Assembly: GCA_963724015.1 (NCBI GenBank)
Contig: CAVRTM010000021.1
Location: 186,001 to 250,000 of the forward strand
DNA: 64,000 bases
From: CAVRTM01 sp963724015
GTDB lineage: Bacteria; Actinomycetota; Actinomycetes; Actinomycetales; Dermatophilaceae
Reading direction: 5' to 3'
Below are positions 8,610 through 18,941 of the stretch, in pieces. Position 1 is the stretch's first letter. Every line of letters begins with the position of its first letter. The notes beneath the pieces were generated by a model. It saw nothing but the letters and a program-made list of their open reading frames with translations. It was not told where the DNA came from and did no database searches. Made by a program: the position numbers and the translations under genes.

Positions 8610-10267
8610 ATGGAAGGCGCTCGCCCCGTCCGTGCCCCGCGCGGCACCACCCTCACCGCGAAGTCGTGGCAGACCGAGGCCCCGATGCGGATGCTGATGA
8701 ACAACCTCGACCCCGAGAACGCCGAGCGCCCCGACGACCTGGTCGTCTACGGCGGCACCGGCAAGGCGGCCCGCGACTGGCGCTCGTACGACGCGATGGT
8801 CCGCACGCTGACCACGCTGGAGAAGGACGAGACCATGCTGGTGCAGTCCGGCCGCCCGGTCGGGGTCATGCGCACGCACGAGTGGGCGCCCCGGGTGATC
8901 CTCGCCAACTCCAACCTGGTCGGCGACTGGGCGACCTGGCCGGAGTTCCGCCGGCTCGAGCACCTGGGCCTGACCATGTACGGGCAGATGACCGCCGGGT
9001 CGTGGATCTACATCGGCACCCAGGGCATCCTGCAGGGCACCTACGAGACGTTCGCCGCGGTCGCCGAGAAGCGGTTCGGCGGGACGCTGGCCGGCACCCT
9101 GACCCTCACCGGTGGGTGCGGCGGCATGGGCGGCGCGCAGCCCCTGGCCGTGACGCTGAACGAGGGCGTCTGCCTGGTCGTCGACGTCGACGAGTCGCGG
9201 CTGCGGCGCCGGGTCGAGCACCGCTACCTGGACGAGGTCGCCCCTGACCTGGACACCGCGGTGGCGTCCGCGCTGCGGGCCAAGGCCGAGCGGCGGGCGT
9301 GGTCGGTCGGTGTCGTCGGCAACTGCGCCACGGTGTTCCCCGAGCTGCTGCGCCGCGGCGTGGACATCGACGTCGTCACCGACCAGACCAGCGCCCACGA
9401 CCCGCTGTCCTACCTGCCCGAGGGCGTCGACCTCGCGGACTGGCACGACTACGCCGAGCGCAAGCCCGAGGAGTTCACCGACCGGGCCCGGGCGTCGATG
9501 GCCCAGCCACGTCGAGGCCATGGTCGGCTTCCTCGACGGCGGCGCCGAGGTGTTCGACTACGGCAACTCGATCCGCGACGAGGCCCGGCTCGGTGGCTAC
9601 GACCAGGGCGTTCGACTTCCCGGGCTTCGTCCCGGCGTACATCCGCCCCCTGTTCTGCGAGGGCAAGGGCCCGTTCCGCTGGGCGGCGCTCTCGGGCAAC
9701 CCCAAGGACATCCACGCCACCGACCGGGCCGTGATGGACCTGTTCCCCGACAACGACCGGCTGCAGAAGTGGATGCGGGCCGCGGGGGAGCGGGTCGCGT
9801 TCCAGGGGCTGCCGGCGCGGATCTGCTGGCTCGGCTACGGCGAGCGGGACCGGGCCGGGCTGCGGTTCAACGAGATGGTGGCCTCCGGTGAGCTGGAGGC
9901 GCCGATCGTCATCGGCCGCGACCACCTCGACTGCGGCTCGGTCGCCTCGCCCTACCGCGAGACCGAGTCGATGCTCGACGGCTCCGACGCGATCGCCGAC
10001 TGGCCGCTGCTCAACGCGCTGGTCAACACCGCGTCCGGCGCGTCCTGGGTGTCGATCCACCACGGCGGCGGGGTGGGCATCGGCCGGTCGATCCACGCCG
10101 GTCAGGTCTCCCTGGCCGACGGCACCGCGCTGGCCGCGGAGAAGCTGGCCCGGGTGCTCACCAACGACCCGGCCATGGGGGTCATCCGGCACGTCGACGC
10201 CGGCTACGACCGCGCGGTCGAGGTCGCCGGCGAGCGTGGCGTCCGGATCCCCATGCGCGAGGGGTGA
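8610..10267 (+). CDS. hutU: Urocanate hydratase (two frameshifts)
   Basis: Second enzyme of histidine degradation, converting urocanate to imidazolonepropionate with bound NAD+. Conserved blocks include GTQGILQGTYETFAAVA, TLTGGCGGMGGAQPLA and DHLDCGSVASPYRETE. Extra bases near 9508 (GCCCAGCCACG) and 9608 (CAGGGCGTTCGAC) break the frame; removing both gives 551 residues, the normal length. The ATG has a strong AAGGAG site 7 nt upstream. It lies 55 nt after hutH, so cotranscription is likely. Confidence 0.95.
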
Positions 10268-10275
10268 TCGGCCGC

Positions 10276-10752
10276 TCAGCCCACGCTCGTCGGTGACGTC
10301 CGCGACCTGCGCGTCGAGGACCCGGACGACGTCGCTGCCGTCGAGCGTGGCGGCGAGCCCGTGCTCGCCGGCGCCGAGGGAGATCGTGCGGCCGGGGACG
10401 GTCGCGTCGGCGACGACCGGCCAGGGGCAGGTGGAGCCGAACGGCGTGATCGTGCCCCGCTCGTACCCCGTGACCGCCCTGGCCGTCGCTGCGTCGGGCA
10501 TCGAGATGCGGTTCACGCCGAGCAGGGCGCGCAGCTTGGGCCAGGAGATCTCGCGGTCGCCCGGGCACGAGGACGAAGAGGAAGTCGTCGTCGGCGCGTC
10601 GCACGACCAGCGTCTTGATGATGTCGCGCGGCTGCGACCCCGCGCGCGGCGGCGGCCTCGGCCAGGCTGCCGACCGGGCCGTGCCGGGTGACGGTGTGCG
10701 CGATGCCGGCGGCGGCCAGGGCGTCCAGGGCGCGGTTCGGTTCTGCATCCAC
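10276..10752 (-). CDS. YbaK/EbsC-type aminoacyl-tRNA deacylase (about three frameshifts)
   Basis: A small YbaK-domain protein that hydrolyses mischarged tRNA, typically Cys-tRNA(Pro). Recognisable segments are RALDALAAAGIAHTV, RDIIKTLVVRRADDDFLFV, the substrate-loop lysine region SWPKLRALLGVNRISMPD and the C-terminal TPFGSTCPWPVVADATV. Surplus bases near 10650, 10560 and 10290 break the frame; the corrected protein has 157 residues, normal for the family. The GTG at 10752 follows TAGGGT by 7 nt with no ribosome binding site. It is transcribed against the hut genes and nested between hutU and the M20 gene. Confidence 0.82.
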
Positions 10753-10759
10753 GACGACC

Positions 10760-10769
10760 ACCCTAGGTT
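10760..10769. promoter_or_regulatory. Overlapping back-to-back -10 elements
   Basis: ACCCTAGGTT contains TAGGTT on the plus strand (10764-10769, 6 nt before ATG 10776) and TAGGGT on the minus strand (10765-10760, 7 nt before GTG 10752). The two -10 boxes share the central TA, so polymerase cannot open both at once. Confidence 0.6.
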
Positions 10770-10775
10770 GGGCAC

Positions 10776-11968
10776 ATGAGCTTTGACGCGATGTGGTCGG
10801 CGCTCGAGAGCGTCGGCCGGCACCCGCGCACCGGCGGCTACCGCCGGTTCGCCTGGACCCGCGACGACATGACGCTGCGGGAGTGGTTCGCCGGCGAGGC
10901 GTCGGCACGGGGCCTGGACCTGGTGCAGGACCGCGCCGGCAACCAGTGGGCGTGGTGGGGCGACCCGGACGCCGCCGTGGCGGCCGGCCGGCCGGGGCTG
11001 GTCGCTCGGCTCGCACCTGGACTCGGTGCCCGACGGCGGCGCCTTCGACGGCCCGCTGGGCGTGGTGTCGTCCCTGGCGGCGCTCGATGTGCTGATGCGG
11101 GAGGGGTTCCGTCCTGCGCGGCCGATCGGCGTCGCCAGCTTCGCCGACGAGGAGGGAGCACGGTTCGGCATCGCCTGCGCCGGGTCCCGCCTGCTCACCG
11201 GCCAGCTGGACCCCGACCGGGCGCGGGCGCTGCGCGACACCGACGGGGTGACGATGGCCGAGGCGATGGCCGAGGCCGGGCACGACCCGGCCCACCTCGG
11301 CGCCGACCCGGAGACGCTGCGGCGGGTGGGCACGTTCGTCGAGCTGCACGTCGAGCAGGGCCGCGGCCTCGTCGACCTCGACCGGCCGGTCGGCGTCGGC
11401 GCGGCGATCTGGCCGCACGGCCGGTGGCGGCTCGACCTGATGGGCGAGGCCAACCACGCGGGCACCACCGCGCCTGGAGGACCGCCACGACCCGATGCTG
11501 GCGCTGGCCTCGGCCGTCCTGGCGGCGCGCGCGGCTGCGCAGGCCCACGGGTGCGTCGCGACCGTGGGCAAGGTCGCGGTGGAGCCGGGCGGCGTCAACG
11601 CCATCCCGTCCCGGGTCACCGCGTGGCTGGACGCCCGCGGCCCGTTCGACGGCGACGTGCGCAAGGTCGTCGCGAGCGTCGGCGCGCAGGCCGGGGTGGA
11701 GCCGCTCGAGGAGTCGTGGACGCCAGAGACAGCGCTCGACGCCGGGCTGGCCGCAGACCTGTCCCGGGCGCTCGACGCGGCGCCGGTGCTGTCCACCGGT
11801 GCCGGGCACGACGCCGGTGTGCTCGCCACCGCGGGGCTGTCGACGGCGATGCTGTTCGTGCGCAACCCGACCGGGGTCTCACACTCACCGGCGGAGCACG
11901 CCGGGACCGAGGACTGCCACCGGGGCGTCGAGGCGCTCGTGCGGGTGGTCCGCGAGCTGGCCGGATGA
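10776..11968 (+). CDS. M20-family amidohydrolase in the hut cluster (two frameshifts)
   Basis: A 396-residue M20 dimetal hydrolase of the allantoate amidohydrolase/N-carbamoyl-L-amino acid hydrolase branch. Metal-binding segments are visible: GSHLDSVPDGGAFDG, FADEEGARFG, ELHVEQGRGL and the late GAGHDAG and GVSHSPAEH. Extra bases near 11002 and 11473 break the frame. It overlaps hutF by ATGA and no hutG-type N-formylglutamate deformylase is present, so I infer that it cleaves N-formyl-L-glutamate to glutamate and formate; true allantoate activity is the alternative. The mRNA is probably leaderless: TAGGTT ends 6 nt before the ATG. Confidence 0.85.
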
Positions 11969-13297
11969 GCGACCGTCCCGTCCGGCGCTGGCACGCCGAC
12001 CACGCGCTGCTGCCCTCGGGCCCCGCGCGGGACGTCCTGCTCGAGGTGCGCGACGGACGGTTCACCGCCGTGACCCCGGACAGCCCTCGCGGGGACGCCG
12101 AGGCGCTCGCGGGCGTGGTGCTCCCGGGCCTGGCCAACGCCCACAGCCATGCCTTCCACCGCGCGCTGCGCGGCCGCACCCACGGCCGTGGCGGCACCTT
12201 CTGGACCTGGCGCGAGGGCATGTACGCCGTGGCCGCGCGGCTGGATCCGGACGCCTACCTCGCCCTGGCCCGCGCCACCTACGCGGAGATGGCGCTGGCC
12301 GGCATCACCTGCGTGGGGGAGTTCCACTACCTGCACCACGCCCCCGGCGGCACGGCGTACGACGACCCCAACGCGATGGGCGAGGCGCTGAGGGAGGCGG
12401 CCTCGGATGCCGGGATCCGGCTGACCCTGCTGGACACCTGTTACCTCGCCGGCGGGCTGGGGCCGGACGGGCACACACCACTGGACGCACGGCAGCGGCG
12501 CTTCGGCGACACCACCGCCGAGCGCTGGGCCGAGCGGCTGCTGCGACTTCGCCCGTCCACGGGGATGCGCGTCGGTGCGGCGATCCACTCGGTGCGGGCG
12601 GTGCCGCGGGAGAGCATCGGGGTCGTGGTCGGCGCGGCCGAGGGGATGCCGTTGCACGTGCACCTCTCCGAGCAGCCGGCCGAGAACGAGGCGTGCCAGG
12701 GGTTCTACGGCACGACACCGACGGCGCTGCTGCAGGCGCAGGGCGCGCTCGGTCCACGGACCACGGCGGTCCACGCCACGCACCTGACGCCGGACGACAT
12801 CACGGCGCTCGGCCGCACCGGCACCACCTGCTGCTTCTGCCCGACGACCGAGCGTGACCTGGCCGACGGCATCGGCCCGGCCCGCGCCCTGCGCGACGCC
12901 GGGGCCCCGCTGTCGCTCGGCTCGGACCAGCACGCGGTGATCGACCCGTTCGAGGAGGCTCGGGGGCTGGAGATGCACGAGCGGCTGGTGTCGTTGCAGC
13001 GTGGACGGTTCCGCCCCGACGAGCTGGTGCACGCGGCCACCGCGCACGCGAGCCTCGGGTGGCCCGACGCCGGACGCATCGAGGCCGGTGCGCGCGCCGA
13101 TCTCGTTGCGGTCCGGTTGGACTCGCCGCGCACCGCCGGGTCCGACCCGGCGCAGGTCCTGATGACCGCCACCGCGGCCGACGTCCACACGGTCGTGGTC
13201 GACGGCCGGGTGGTGGTCACCGGGGGCCGGCACCAGTCTCGGGGATGTCGGCGCGCTGCTGCAGGACGCCATCGGCCCGCTGTGGGAGGACGCATGA
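11965..13297 (+). CDS. hutF: Formimidoylglutamate deiminase (one frameshift near the 3' end)
   Basis: An amidohydrolase-superfamily enzyme converting N-formimidoyl-L-glutamate to N-formyl-L-glutamate and ammonia. The metal-binding NAHSHAFHRALRGR, the substrate-contacting FWTWREGMY, VHLSEQPAENEAC, CFCPTTERDLADG and LGSDQHAVIDPFEEAR are all typical of HutF. One extra base near 13238 (CACCAGTCTCGGG) shifts the frame; corrected length is 443 residues. The start overlaps the M20 stop and the stop overlaps the hutI start, each as ATGA, which indicates translational coupling. Confidence 0.93.
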
Positions 13298-14481
13298 GCA
13301 CGACCCTGGTCACGGGCATCGCCGAGCTGGTCACGTTCGACGACACCCTCGACGGCGCGGACCACAGCGAGGGACTCGGCCTGCTGCGCGACGCCGCTGT
13401 GGTGGTCGACGGCGAGGCCGTGCTCTGGACCGGCCCGGCAGCACGCGCGCCGGATGCCGACCGCCGGCACGACCTGGGTGGACGAGCCGTCGTGCCGGGG
13501 TTCGTGGACTCCCACTCCCACCTGGTGTTCGCCGGGGACCGCTCGGCCGAGTTCGCGGCCCGGATGACCGGCGTGCCGTACGACGGTGGCGGCATCGCCA
13601 CCTCGGTGCGCGCCACCCGGGCGGCCAGCGACGACGTCCTGCGGGCCCTGGTCGCGGCGCGGGTCCGGGAGATGCGCGCCCAGGGCACGACGACGGTGGA
13701 GACCAAGAGCGGCTACGGCCTCACGGTGGCGGACGAGGCGCGGGCGCTGCGCATCGCGCGGGAGGTCACCGACGAGACCACGTTCCTCGGGGCGCACGTC
13801 GTGCCGGCGGAGTATGCCGACCAGCGCGCGGAGTACGTCGACCTGGTGACCGGGCCGATGCTGCGCGCCTGCGCGCCGCACGCCCGGTGGGTGGACGTCT
13901 TCTGCGAGCCGAACAGCGCCCACGCGTTCACCGAGGAGGAGGCGCGCCGGGTCCTGGCCGCCGGCCGGGACGCCGGTCTGGGCCTGCGGGTCCACGGCAA
14001 CCAGCTCGGGCCCGGGCCCGGTGTGCAGCTGGCCGTCGCGTACGCCGCGGCCAGCGTGGACCACTGCACGTTCCTCAGCGACGCCGATGTGGACGCCCTG
14101 GTGGGCGCGGCCGGCACCACCGTCGCGACGTTGCTGCCCGGCGTGGAGTTCTCGACCCGGTCGCCCTACCCGGACGCCCGTCGGCTGCTCGACGCCGGCG
14201 TGTCCCTGGCGCTGGCCACCGACTGCAACCCCGGCACCTGCTACTCCTCCTCGATGCCGTTCGTGATCGCCCTCGCCGTCCGGGAGATGCAGCTGACGCC
14301 GGCGGAGGCGCTGCGGGCGTCGACGGTGGGCAGCGCGATGTCGTTGCGCCGCAACGACATCGGCCGCATCGCACCCGGCCTGCGCGCCGACCTCACGGTG
14401 CTCGACGCGCCGTCGTACCTGCACCTCTCCTACCGCGCAGGCGTGCCGATCGCGCGGGCACTGGACCTGCCGCCGGACTGA
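13294..14481 (+). CDS. hutI: Imidazolonepropionase
   Basis: Third enzyme of histidine degradation; it hydrolyses imidazolone-5-propionate to N-formimidoyl-L-glutamate. It is a 395-residue zinc/iron amidohydrolase with VDSHSHLVFAGDRS near residue 75, TTVETKSGYGL, LRVHGNQLG and ATDCNPGTCYSSSMP. The frame is intact. Its ATG overlaps the hutF stop. It is the last gene of the cluster and converges on the M13 peptidase gene. Confidence 0.96.
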   Translation: MSTTLVTGIAELVTFDDTLDGADHSEGLGLLRDAAVVVDGEAVLWTGPAARAPDADRRHDLGGRAVVPGFVDSHSHLVFAGDRSAEFAARMTGVPYDGGGIATSVRATRAASDDVLRALVAARVREMRAQGTTTVETKSGYGLTVADEARALRIAREVTDETTFLGAHVVPAEYADQRAEYVDLVTGPMLRACAPHARWVDVFCEPNSAHAFTEEEARRVLAAGRDAGLGLRVHGNQLGPGPGVQLAVAYAAASVDHCTFLSDADVDALVGAAGTTVATLLPGVEFSTRSPYPDARRLLDAGVSLALATDCNPGTCYSSSMPFVIALAVREMQLTPAEALRASTVGSAMSLRRNDIGRIAPGLRADLTVLDAPSYLHLSYRAGVPIARALDLPPD

Positions 14482-14483
14482 CG

Positions 14484-14501
14484 GGCCGGCCCCGGCCGGC
14501 C
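14484..14501. terminator. GC-rich inverted repeat between hutI and the M13 gene
   Basis: Two GGCCGGCC octamers are separated by 2 nt and can pair. It sits in the 30-bp gap between convergent stop codons. The short loop makes the hairpin call uncertain. Confidence 0.35.
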
Positions 14502-14511
14502 GGGCCCCGCG

Positions 14512-16461
14512 TCACCAGATGCGGACCCGCTCCTCGGGCGCGAGCCACAGGTCGTCGCCCTCCTTGACGTCGAACGCCTCGTAGAACTCCTCGAGGTTGC
14601 GCACCACGTTGGCGCGGAACTCCGGCGGGGAGTGGGGGTCCACGGACAGGCGTCGTACGGCCTCCTCCTCGCGCGCCTTGGTGCGCCAGCACGTCGCCCA
14701 CCCGGCGAAGAGCCGCTGGGCGCCGGTCAGGCCGTCCAGCACGGGAGGCTCGTTGCTGTCGCAGGCGATCCGCCACGCCTGGTAGGCGATCGTGACGCCA
14801 CCGAGGTCGCCGATGTTCTCCCCGACGGTGAGCGCGCCGTTGACGTGACGGCCGGGGAGGTCGCGCGGCTCGAGCGCGTCGTACTGGGCGATCAGGGCCT
14901 GCGTCAGCGCGTCGAAACGCTCGCGGTCCTGCTCGGTCCACCAGTCGCTGAGGTTGCCCTCGCCGTCATAGCGCGAGCCCTGGTCGTCGAACCCGTGCCC
15001 GATCTCGTGCCCGATGACCGCGCCGATCGCGCCGTAGTTGGCCGAGTCCTCGGCCTCGAGGTCGAAGAACGGCGGCTGCAGGATGGCCGCGGGGAAGACG
15101 ATCTCGTTCATCCCGGGGTTGTAGTAGGCGTTGACCGTCTGCGGGGTCATGTGCCACTCGGCCCGGTCGACCGGGCCGCCGAGCTTGGCCAGCTCGCGGT
15201 CGGTCTCGAACGCCGCGCCGGCCCGGACGCTGCCGAGCAGGTCGTCGCGGTCCACCTGCAGCGCCGAGTAGTCGCGCCACTGCTCGGGATAGCCGATCTT
15301 CGGGACGAACCGGCCCAGCTTCTCCTGCGCTCGGACCTTCGTCTCGGCGCTCATCCAGGCCAGGCCCTCGATGTTGCGCCGGTAGGCCTCGACGAGGTTG
15401 GCCACGAGGGTGGTCATCCGCTCCTTGGCCGCGGGTGGGAAGTGCCGCTCGACGTACAGCTGGCCCACCGCCTCGCCCAGCGCCGACTCCACGACGTCGA
15501 TGCCGCGCTTCCAGCGCTCCTTCTGCTCGGGCGCGCCGGTGAGCGTGCGGCCGTAGAAGGCGAAGCTCTCGTCGGCCACGTCGTCACTGAGGTACGGCGC
15601 GACGGCGCTCAGCACGCGCCAGGCCAGCCAGAGCCCCCAGTCCGCCATCGGGACGGTGTCGAACGCCTCGGACAGGGCGGTCAGGAAGTCGGGCTGCCGG
15701 ACGACGACCTCGTCCAGCACCGCTGCCGGCGCTGCGAGCCCGTCGACCCAGGCGGTCCAGTCGACGCCCGGCGCGAGCTCCCGGAGCGCGTTCCGGTCGA
15801 GCAGCGTGTACGTCGCGACGGCGTCCCGGCTGCGGACCCGGTCCCAGTGCGCCGACGCGAGGCGCGTCTCCAGCGCCATGATCCGCTCGGGTGCGCCGTC
15901 GGCGTCGATGCCGGCGAGGGCGAGCATGCGGCCGATGTGGGCGACGTACTCCTGCCGGATCCCGGCGAACGAGTCCTCGCGGTAGTACGACTCGTCGGGA
16001 AGGCCGATGCCGGACTGCTCGAGGTAGGGCAGGTAACGGGTGGAGTCGCGCTTGTCGGTCATCACGTAGAGCTCGACCGCGCCCCGGACCCCCCGGCGCT
16101 GCAGGCTGCCGAGCTGGCGCAGCAGGTCGCTGCGATCCTGGACGGTGAGGGCCCGGTCGAGGTCGCCGCGGACCGGGTCGAGGCCGAGCTCGCGGATCCG
16201 GGCCTCGTCCAGGAAGGCGGCGTACAGGTCGCCGACCTTGCGGGCGGGGGTGCCGGGCGCGGCGTCACTGGCCGCGGCTTCCTCCACGATCACGCGCAGG
16301 TGCTGCTCGGCGTCGTCCGCCAGCATCCGGAACGTGCCGTGCAGCGCCCGGTCCGAGGGGATCTGCGTGCGCGCCGCCCACCCACCGTTGACGTAGCCGA
16401 ACAGGTCGTCCTGCGGGCGGACCGCGCGGTCCATGTCCTCCACCGATATCCCGGATCTCAT
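14512..16461 (-). CDS. M13-family zinc metallopeptidase (neprilysin/PepO-like)
   Basis: A 649-residue M13 endopeptidase. The zinc site VIGHEIGHGFDDQG lies near residues 480-493, with the third ligand and catalytic region in GENIGDLGG. The NAYYNPGMNEIVFPAAI substrate-binding block and the C-terminal arginine segment PEFRANVVRNLEEF are also present. There is no signal peptide, so it is probably cytoplasmic and cleaves short peptides. The ATG at 16461 is preceded by TACGAT at a 7-nt gap with no ribosome binding site, so it is likely leaderless. The frame is intact. Confidence 0.95.
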   Translation of the reverse strand: MRSGISVEDMDRAVRPQDDLFGYVNGGWAARTQIPSDRALHGTFRMLADDAEQHLRVIVEEAAASDAAPGTPARKVGDLYAAFLDEARIRELGLDPVRGDLDRALTVQDRSDLLRQLGSLQRRGVRGAVELYVMTDKRDSTRYLPYLEQSGIGLPDESYYREDSFAGIRQEYVAHIGRMLALAGIDADGAPERIMALETRLASAHWDRVRSRDAVATYTLLDRNALRELAPGVDWTAWVDGLAAPAAVLDEVVVRQPDFLTALSEAFDTVPMADWGLWLAWRVLSAVAPYLSDDVADESFAFYGRTLTGAPEQKERWKRGIDVVESALGEAVGQLYVERHFPPAAKERMTTLVANLVEAYRRNIEGLAWMSAETKVRAQEKLGRFVPKIGYPEQWRDYSALQVDRDDLLGSVRAGAAFETDRELAKLGGPVDRAEWHMTPQTVNAYYNPGMNEIVFPAAILQPPFFDLEAEDSANYGAIGAVIGHEIGHGFDDQGSRYDGEGNLSDWWTEQDRERFDALTQALIAQYDALEPRDLPGRHVNGALTVGENIGDLGGVTIAYQAWRIACDSNEPPVLDGLTGAQRLFAGWATCWRTKAREEEAVRRLSVDPHSPPEFRANVVRNLEEFYEAFDVKEGDDLWLAPEERVRIW

Positions 16462-16468
16462 GCGGCCG

Positions 16469-16474
16469 ATCGTA
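16469..16474 (-). promoter_or_regulatory. -10 hexamer TACGAT, leaderless M13 peptidase gene
   Basis: TACGAT on the minus strand ends 7 nt before the ATG at 16461. Confidence 0.5.
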
Positions 16475-16592
16475 GGCGGTGGACGTCCGTGGCGGCAGAC
16501 GACGCCACGGCTTCGGATGCTGCGGCCATGAAGCGGTTGTCCCTACCGCCGGATGCGCCTGTGGACACTGGCCAGGGGAGCAGTTTGAGCGG

Positions 16593-16598
16593 TAGAAT
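16593..16598 (+). promoter_or_regulatory. -10 hexamer TAGAAT, leaderless DUF222/HNH gene 1
   Basis: TAGAAT ends 7 nt before the ATG at 16606, in an unusually AT-rich stretch for this window. No ribosome binding site is present. Confidence 0.6.
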
Positions 16599-16605
16599 AG
16601 AACAC

Positions 16606-17924
16606 ATGATCGAGTCCTTGGAGCGGGCGCTGCTGCTGGTGCAGCAGGTCTTCGAGGCCGTCCGGGCCGAGGTGACTGACACCGGTGAGGGTGAGCTGGC
16701 CGAGCTGGTGCTGGCCTCTCAGCGGGTGGTCAACGCGGCGTCGGCGGTGCAGGTGGTGGGGCTGGCGGGGATCGCCGCCCGCGACGAGGTCCCTGGCCCC
16801 GATGGTGGGTGGGTGGCGGTGGACCGTGGCGTGGGGCACGTGAGTGAGTTCGCGTCGGTGACGGTCGCCCCGATGCTGGGGTTGACCGCTCGTGGGGCGG
16901 AGGACCGGGTGCAGACCGCGGCGGCGTTGGCCTCGCGGCTGCCAGGGACGTTGTCGGCGATGGCCGCCGGGAGCCTGGATGGGTGGCGTGCCTCGATCGT
17001 CGTGGCCGAGACGACTGAGACCACCGCGGCGGGCTGTGCGCAGGTGGAGGCGGTGATTCTTGCCGCGGATCTGCGGTGAGACCGGTGGGCGGGTGCGGGC
17101 GCGGACCCGTCGGGCGCTGGCGTTGGTGGACGCAGAGGCGGTGCGGCTGCGGGCGGTCAAGGCCCGGTTGGAGCGGTCGGTGCGGGTCTGGCCCTCGCAC
17201 GTGGTCGGGCTCAGTGAGTGGGTGGCGGTGCTGCCGGCGCACGAGTCGGCGTTGTGCAAGGCCGCGGTCGATGACCACGCGTGCGCGTTGCAGCGCGAGG
17301 ACCCGGACCTGTCGATGGACCAGGCGCGCGCCGATGCGCTGGTGGACCTGGTCCTGGCCCGGGTGCAGGTGTCCACCACGGTGCACCTGAGCGGTGCCGG
17401 TGGAGACGCTGACCGTGGACGCCCCGGTCGATGAGATGGCTCGCGATGAGGAGGGGTTCGTGGCCGGCCCGTCCTGGCAGCAGGTCTGCGCGATGGGGTA
17501 CGAGATCTCCGGCGTCGGGGTGGTCCCCGGGGACGTCGTGGCCGGGATCTGCGCCAGGTTCGACACCCGGATCCGGCGGGTGCTGCTGGACCAGGGGTCA
17601 GGCACCACGCTCGAGACCGGCGCCAAGGGATACACGCCGCCGGCGGCGATGGGCCGGTTCGTGCGGCACCGCGACGGGCACTGCCGGGCACCGGGATGCG
17701 CCCGATCGGCCCGGTTCTGCGACCTGGACCACGTCAATCCCTGGCCGTCGGGTCCGACCGACCCCACCAACCTGCTGACGTTGTGCCGGCGTCACCACCG
17801 GATGAAGCACCGGACAAGGTGGCAGGTGAGCATGACCCGCGACGGGGTGGCCACCTGGACCGACCCCTTCGGGCAGGAGTTCATCACCCACCCGGTCAAC
17901 CACCACGACGCCCTCGCAGCCTGA
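16606..17924 (+). CDS. DUF222 / HNH endonuclease-domain protein (13E12 type), copy 1, two frameshifts
   Basis: An N-terminal DUF222 helical domain is followed by a C-terminal HNH nuclease domain (HCRAPGCARSARFCDLDHV, then LCRRHHRMKH). This matches the multicopy 13E12-type proteins of actinobacteria; their role is not established. Extra bases near 17070 and 17392 split the frame; removing both gives 438 residues with both domains. G-rich codon use (many GGTGGGTG runs) differs slightly from neighbours. A TAGAAT -10 directly before the ATG suggests a leaderless mRNA. A second family member lies at 42943-44147. Confidence 0.88.
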
Positions 17925-17972
17925 GTAAACCCAGCGGCACCCATGCCGGGGGCGAACAGGCGACCGATGCCG

Positions 17973-18923
17973 TCAGTGAGGCCGCCGTGGCATTTCCGGT
18001 GACCGGGTGGCCAGCTCACGCACCTCCCGTGCGACGGCGGGCCACCGCGGGGCCGGGATGTCGTGACCGACGCCGGGGAACGTGACCAGCCGGGCCCCTT
18101 GGACGGCGCTGGCGGTGGCCCTGCCGGCCCTGACGCGCAGCAGCGGGTCTGCCTCGCCGTGCAGGACGAGCATCGGCTTGCGCAGGGTGCTCAGTGCAGG
18201 TCCGTGCCACTGGGCGCCGATCTGCCGGCTCTGCGCCTTCTGGTCGCGCGGCCCGCTGTCCGCCTCGCGCTCGATCCACTCCCGGCTCGCATGTTCGTCG
18301 AAGGGGTAGGCGGGGGAGGCGACACCGCGGGCGACCGCCAGACCGGCCTGAATGTCGCCCTGTCTGCCATCAGGGAACCTCGTGCGGGCAAGCTTCGCCA
18401 GCAGGCCGAAGCGCAGGTAGCGCGCGACCGCAAAGCCGGAGACGTCACTGGGCAGGGCCGCCGAGGACACCAGGCTGAGCACCCGGTCGGGGTGTCGCAG
18501 CGCGATGCGCTGCGCGATGACCCCGCCGAGGGAGTGGCCGAACAGGTGGGCGCGCTCCCATCCCAGTGCGTCCATCACGGCGACTGCGTCGTCGGTCATG
18601 TCCTCGGAGGTGTACGCGCCACCCCGCCTCCCGAACAGCGCCGTGAGCGGGTTGCGGCTGGCGGTGTCGGGCATCCGGGTCGACTCGCCGGCGTCCCGCT
18701 GGTCGTAGCGGGCCACGGCGAACCCCTGGTCCGCGAACGCCTGCGCCAGGCCAACCGGCCACCAGAAGCGTGAGGTCCCGAGGCCCATGATCAACAGCAA
18801 GGGCTCGCCCTCCGAACCGACGAGGTGGTCGTAGGCCACGTCCACCTCCCCGTTGCGGGCGCGCTGCGTCGGCGTCCACCGGGCCGAGCCGTGATCGTGG
18901 TTCCGCGGCTGGTTCCCGGCCAT
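17973..18923 (-). CDS. Alpha/beta-fold hydrolase
   Basis: A 316-residue alpha/beta hydrolase. The nucleophile elbow is GHSLGG (LFGHSLGGVIAQRIAL), the oxyanion region is LIMGLGTSRFWW, and the late acid/histidine pair is in LHGEADPL and GVGHDIPAP. It resembles haloalkane dehalogenase-like and proline iminopeptidase-like esterases, but the substrate cannot be named. The ATG has GAGAGGTGG upstream. It is divergent from a TetR regulator with an inverted repeat between them, so it is probably that regulator's target. Confidence 0.88.
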   Translation of the reverse strand: MAGNQPRNHDHGSARWTPTQRARNGEVDVAYDHLVGSEGEPLLLIMGLGTSRFWWPVGLAQAFADQGFAVARYDQRDAGESTRMPDTASRNPLTALFGRRGGAYTSEDMTDDAVAVMDALGWERAHLFGHSLGGVIAQRIALRHPDRVLSLVSSAALPSDVSGFAVARYLRFGLLAKLARTRFPDGRQGDIQAGLAVARGVASPAYPFDEHASREWIEREADSGPRDQKAQSRQIGAQWHGPALSTLRKPMLVLHGEADPLLRVRAGRATASAVQGARLVTFPGVGHDIPAPRWPAVAREVRELATRSPEMPRRPH

Positions 18924-18941
18924 GGTGCCACCTCTCTGAAC

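Noticed and set aside
10513..14424. A very long open frame (about 1300 codons) on the minus strand opposite the M20, hutF and hutI genes.
   Set aside because: It mirrors real plus-strand genes with clear motifs. High GC content suppresses stop codons in antisense frames, and the translation is low-complexity Arg/Pro/Gly.
14632..16600. Plus-strand open frame running from inside the M13 peptidase region into the DUF222/HNH gene.
   Set aside because: The first two kilobases mirror the M13 gene; only the part from ATG 16606 has DUF222 sequence and a promoter.
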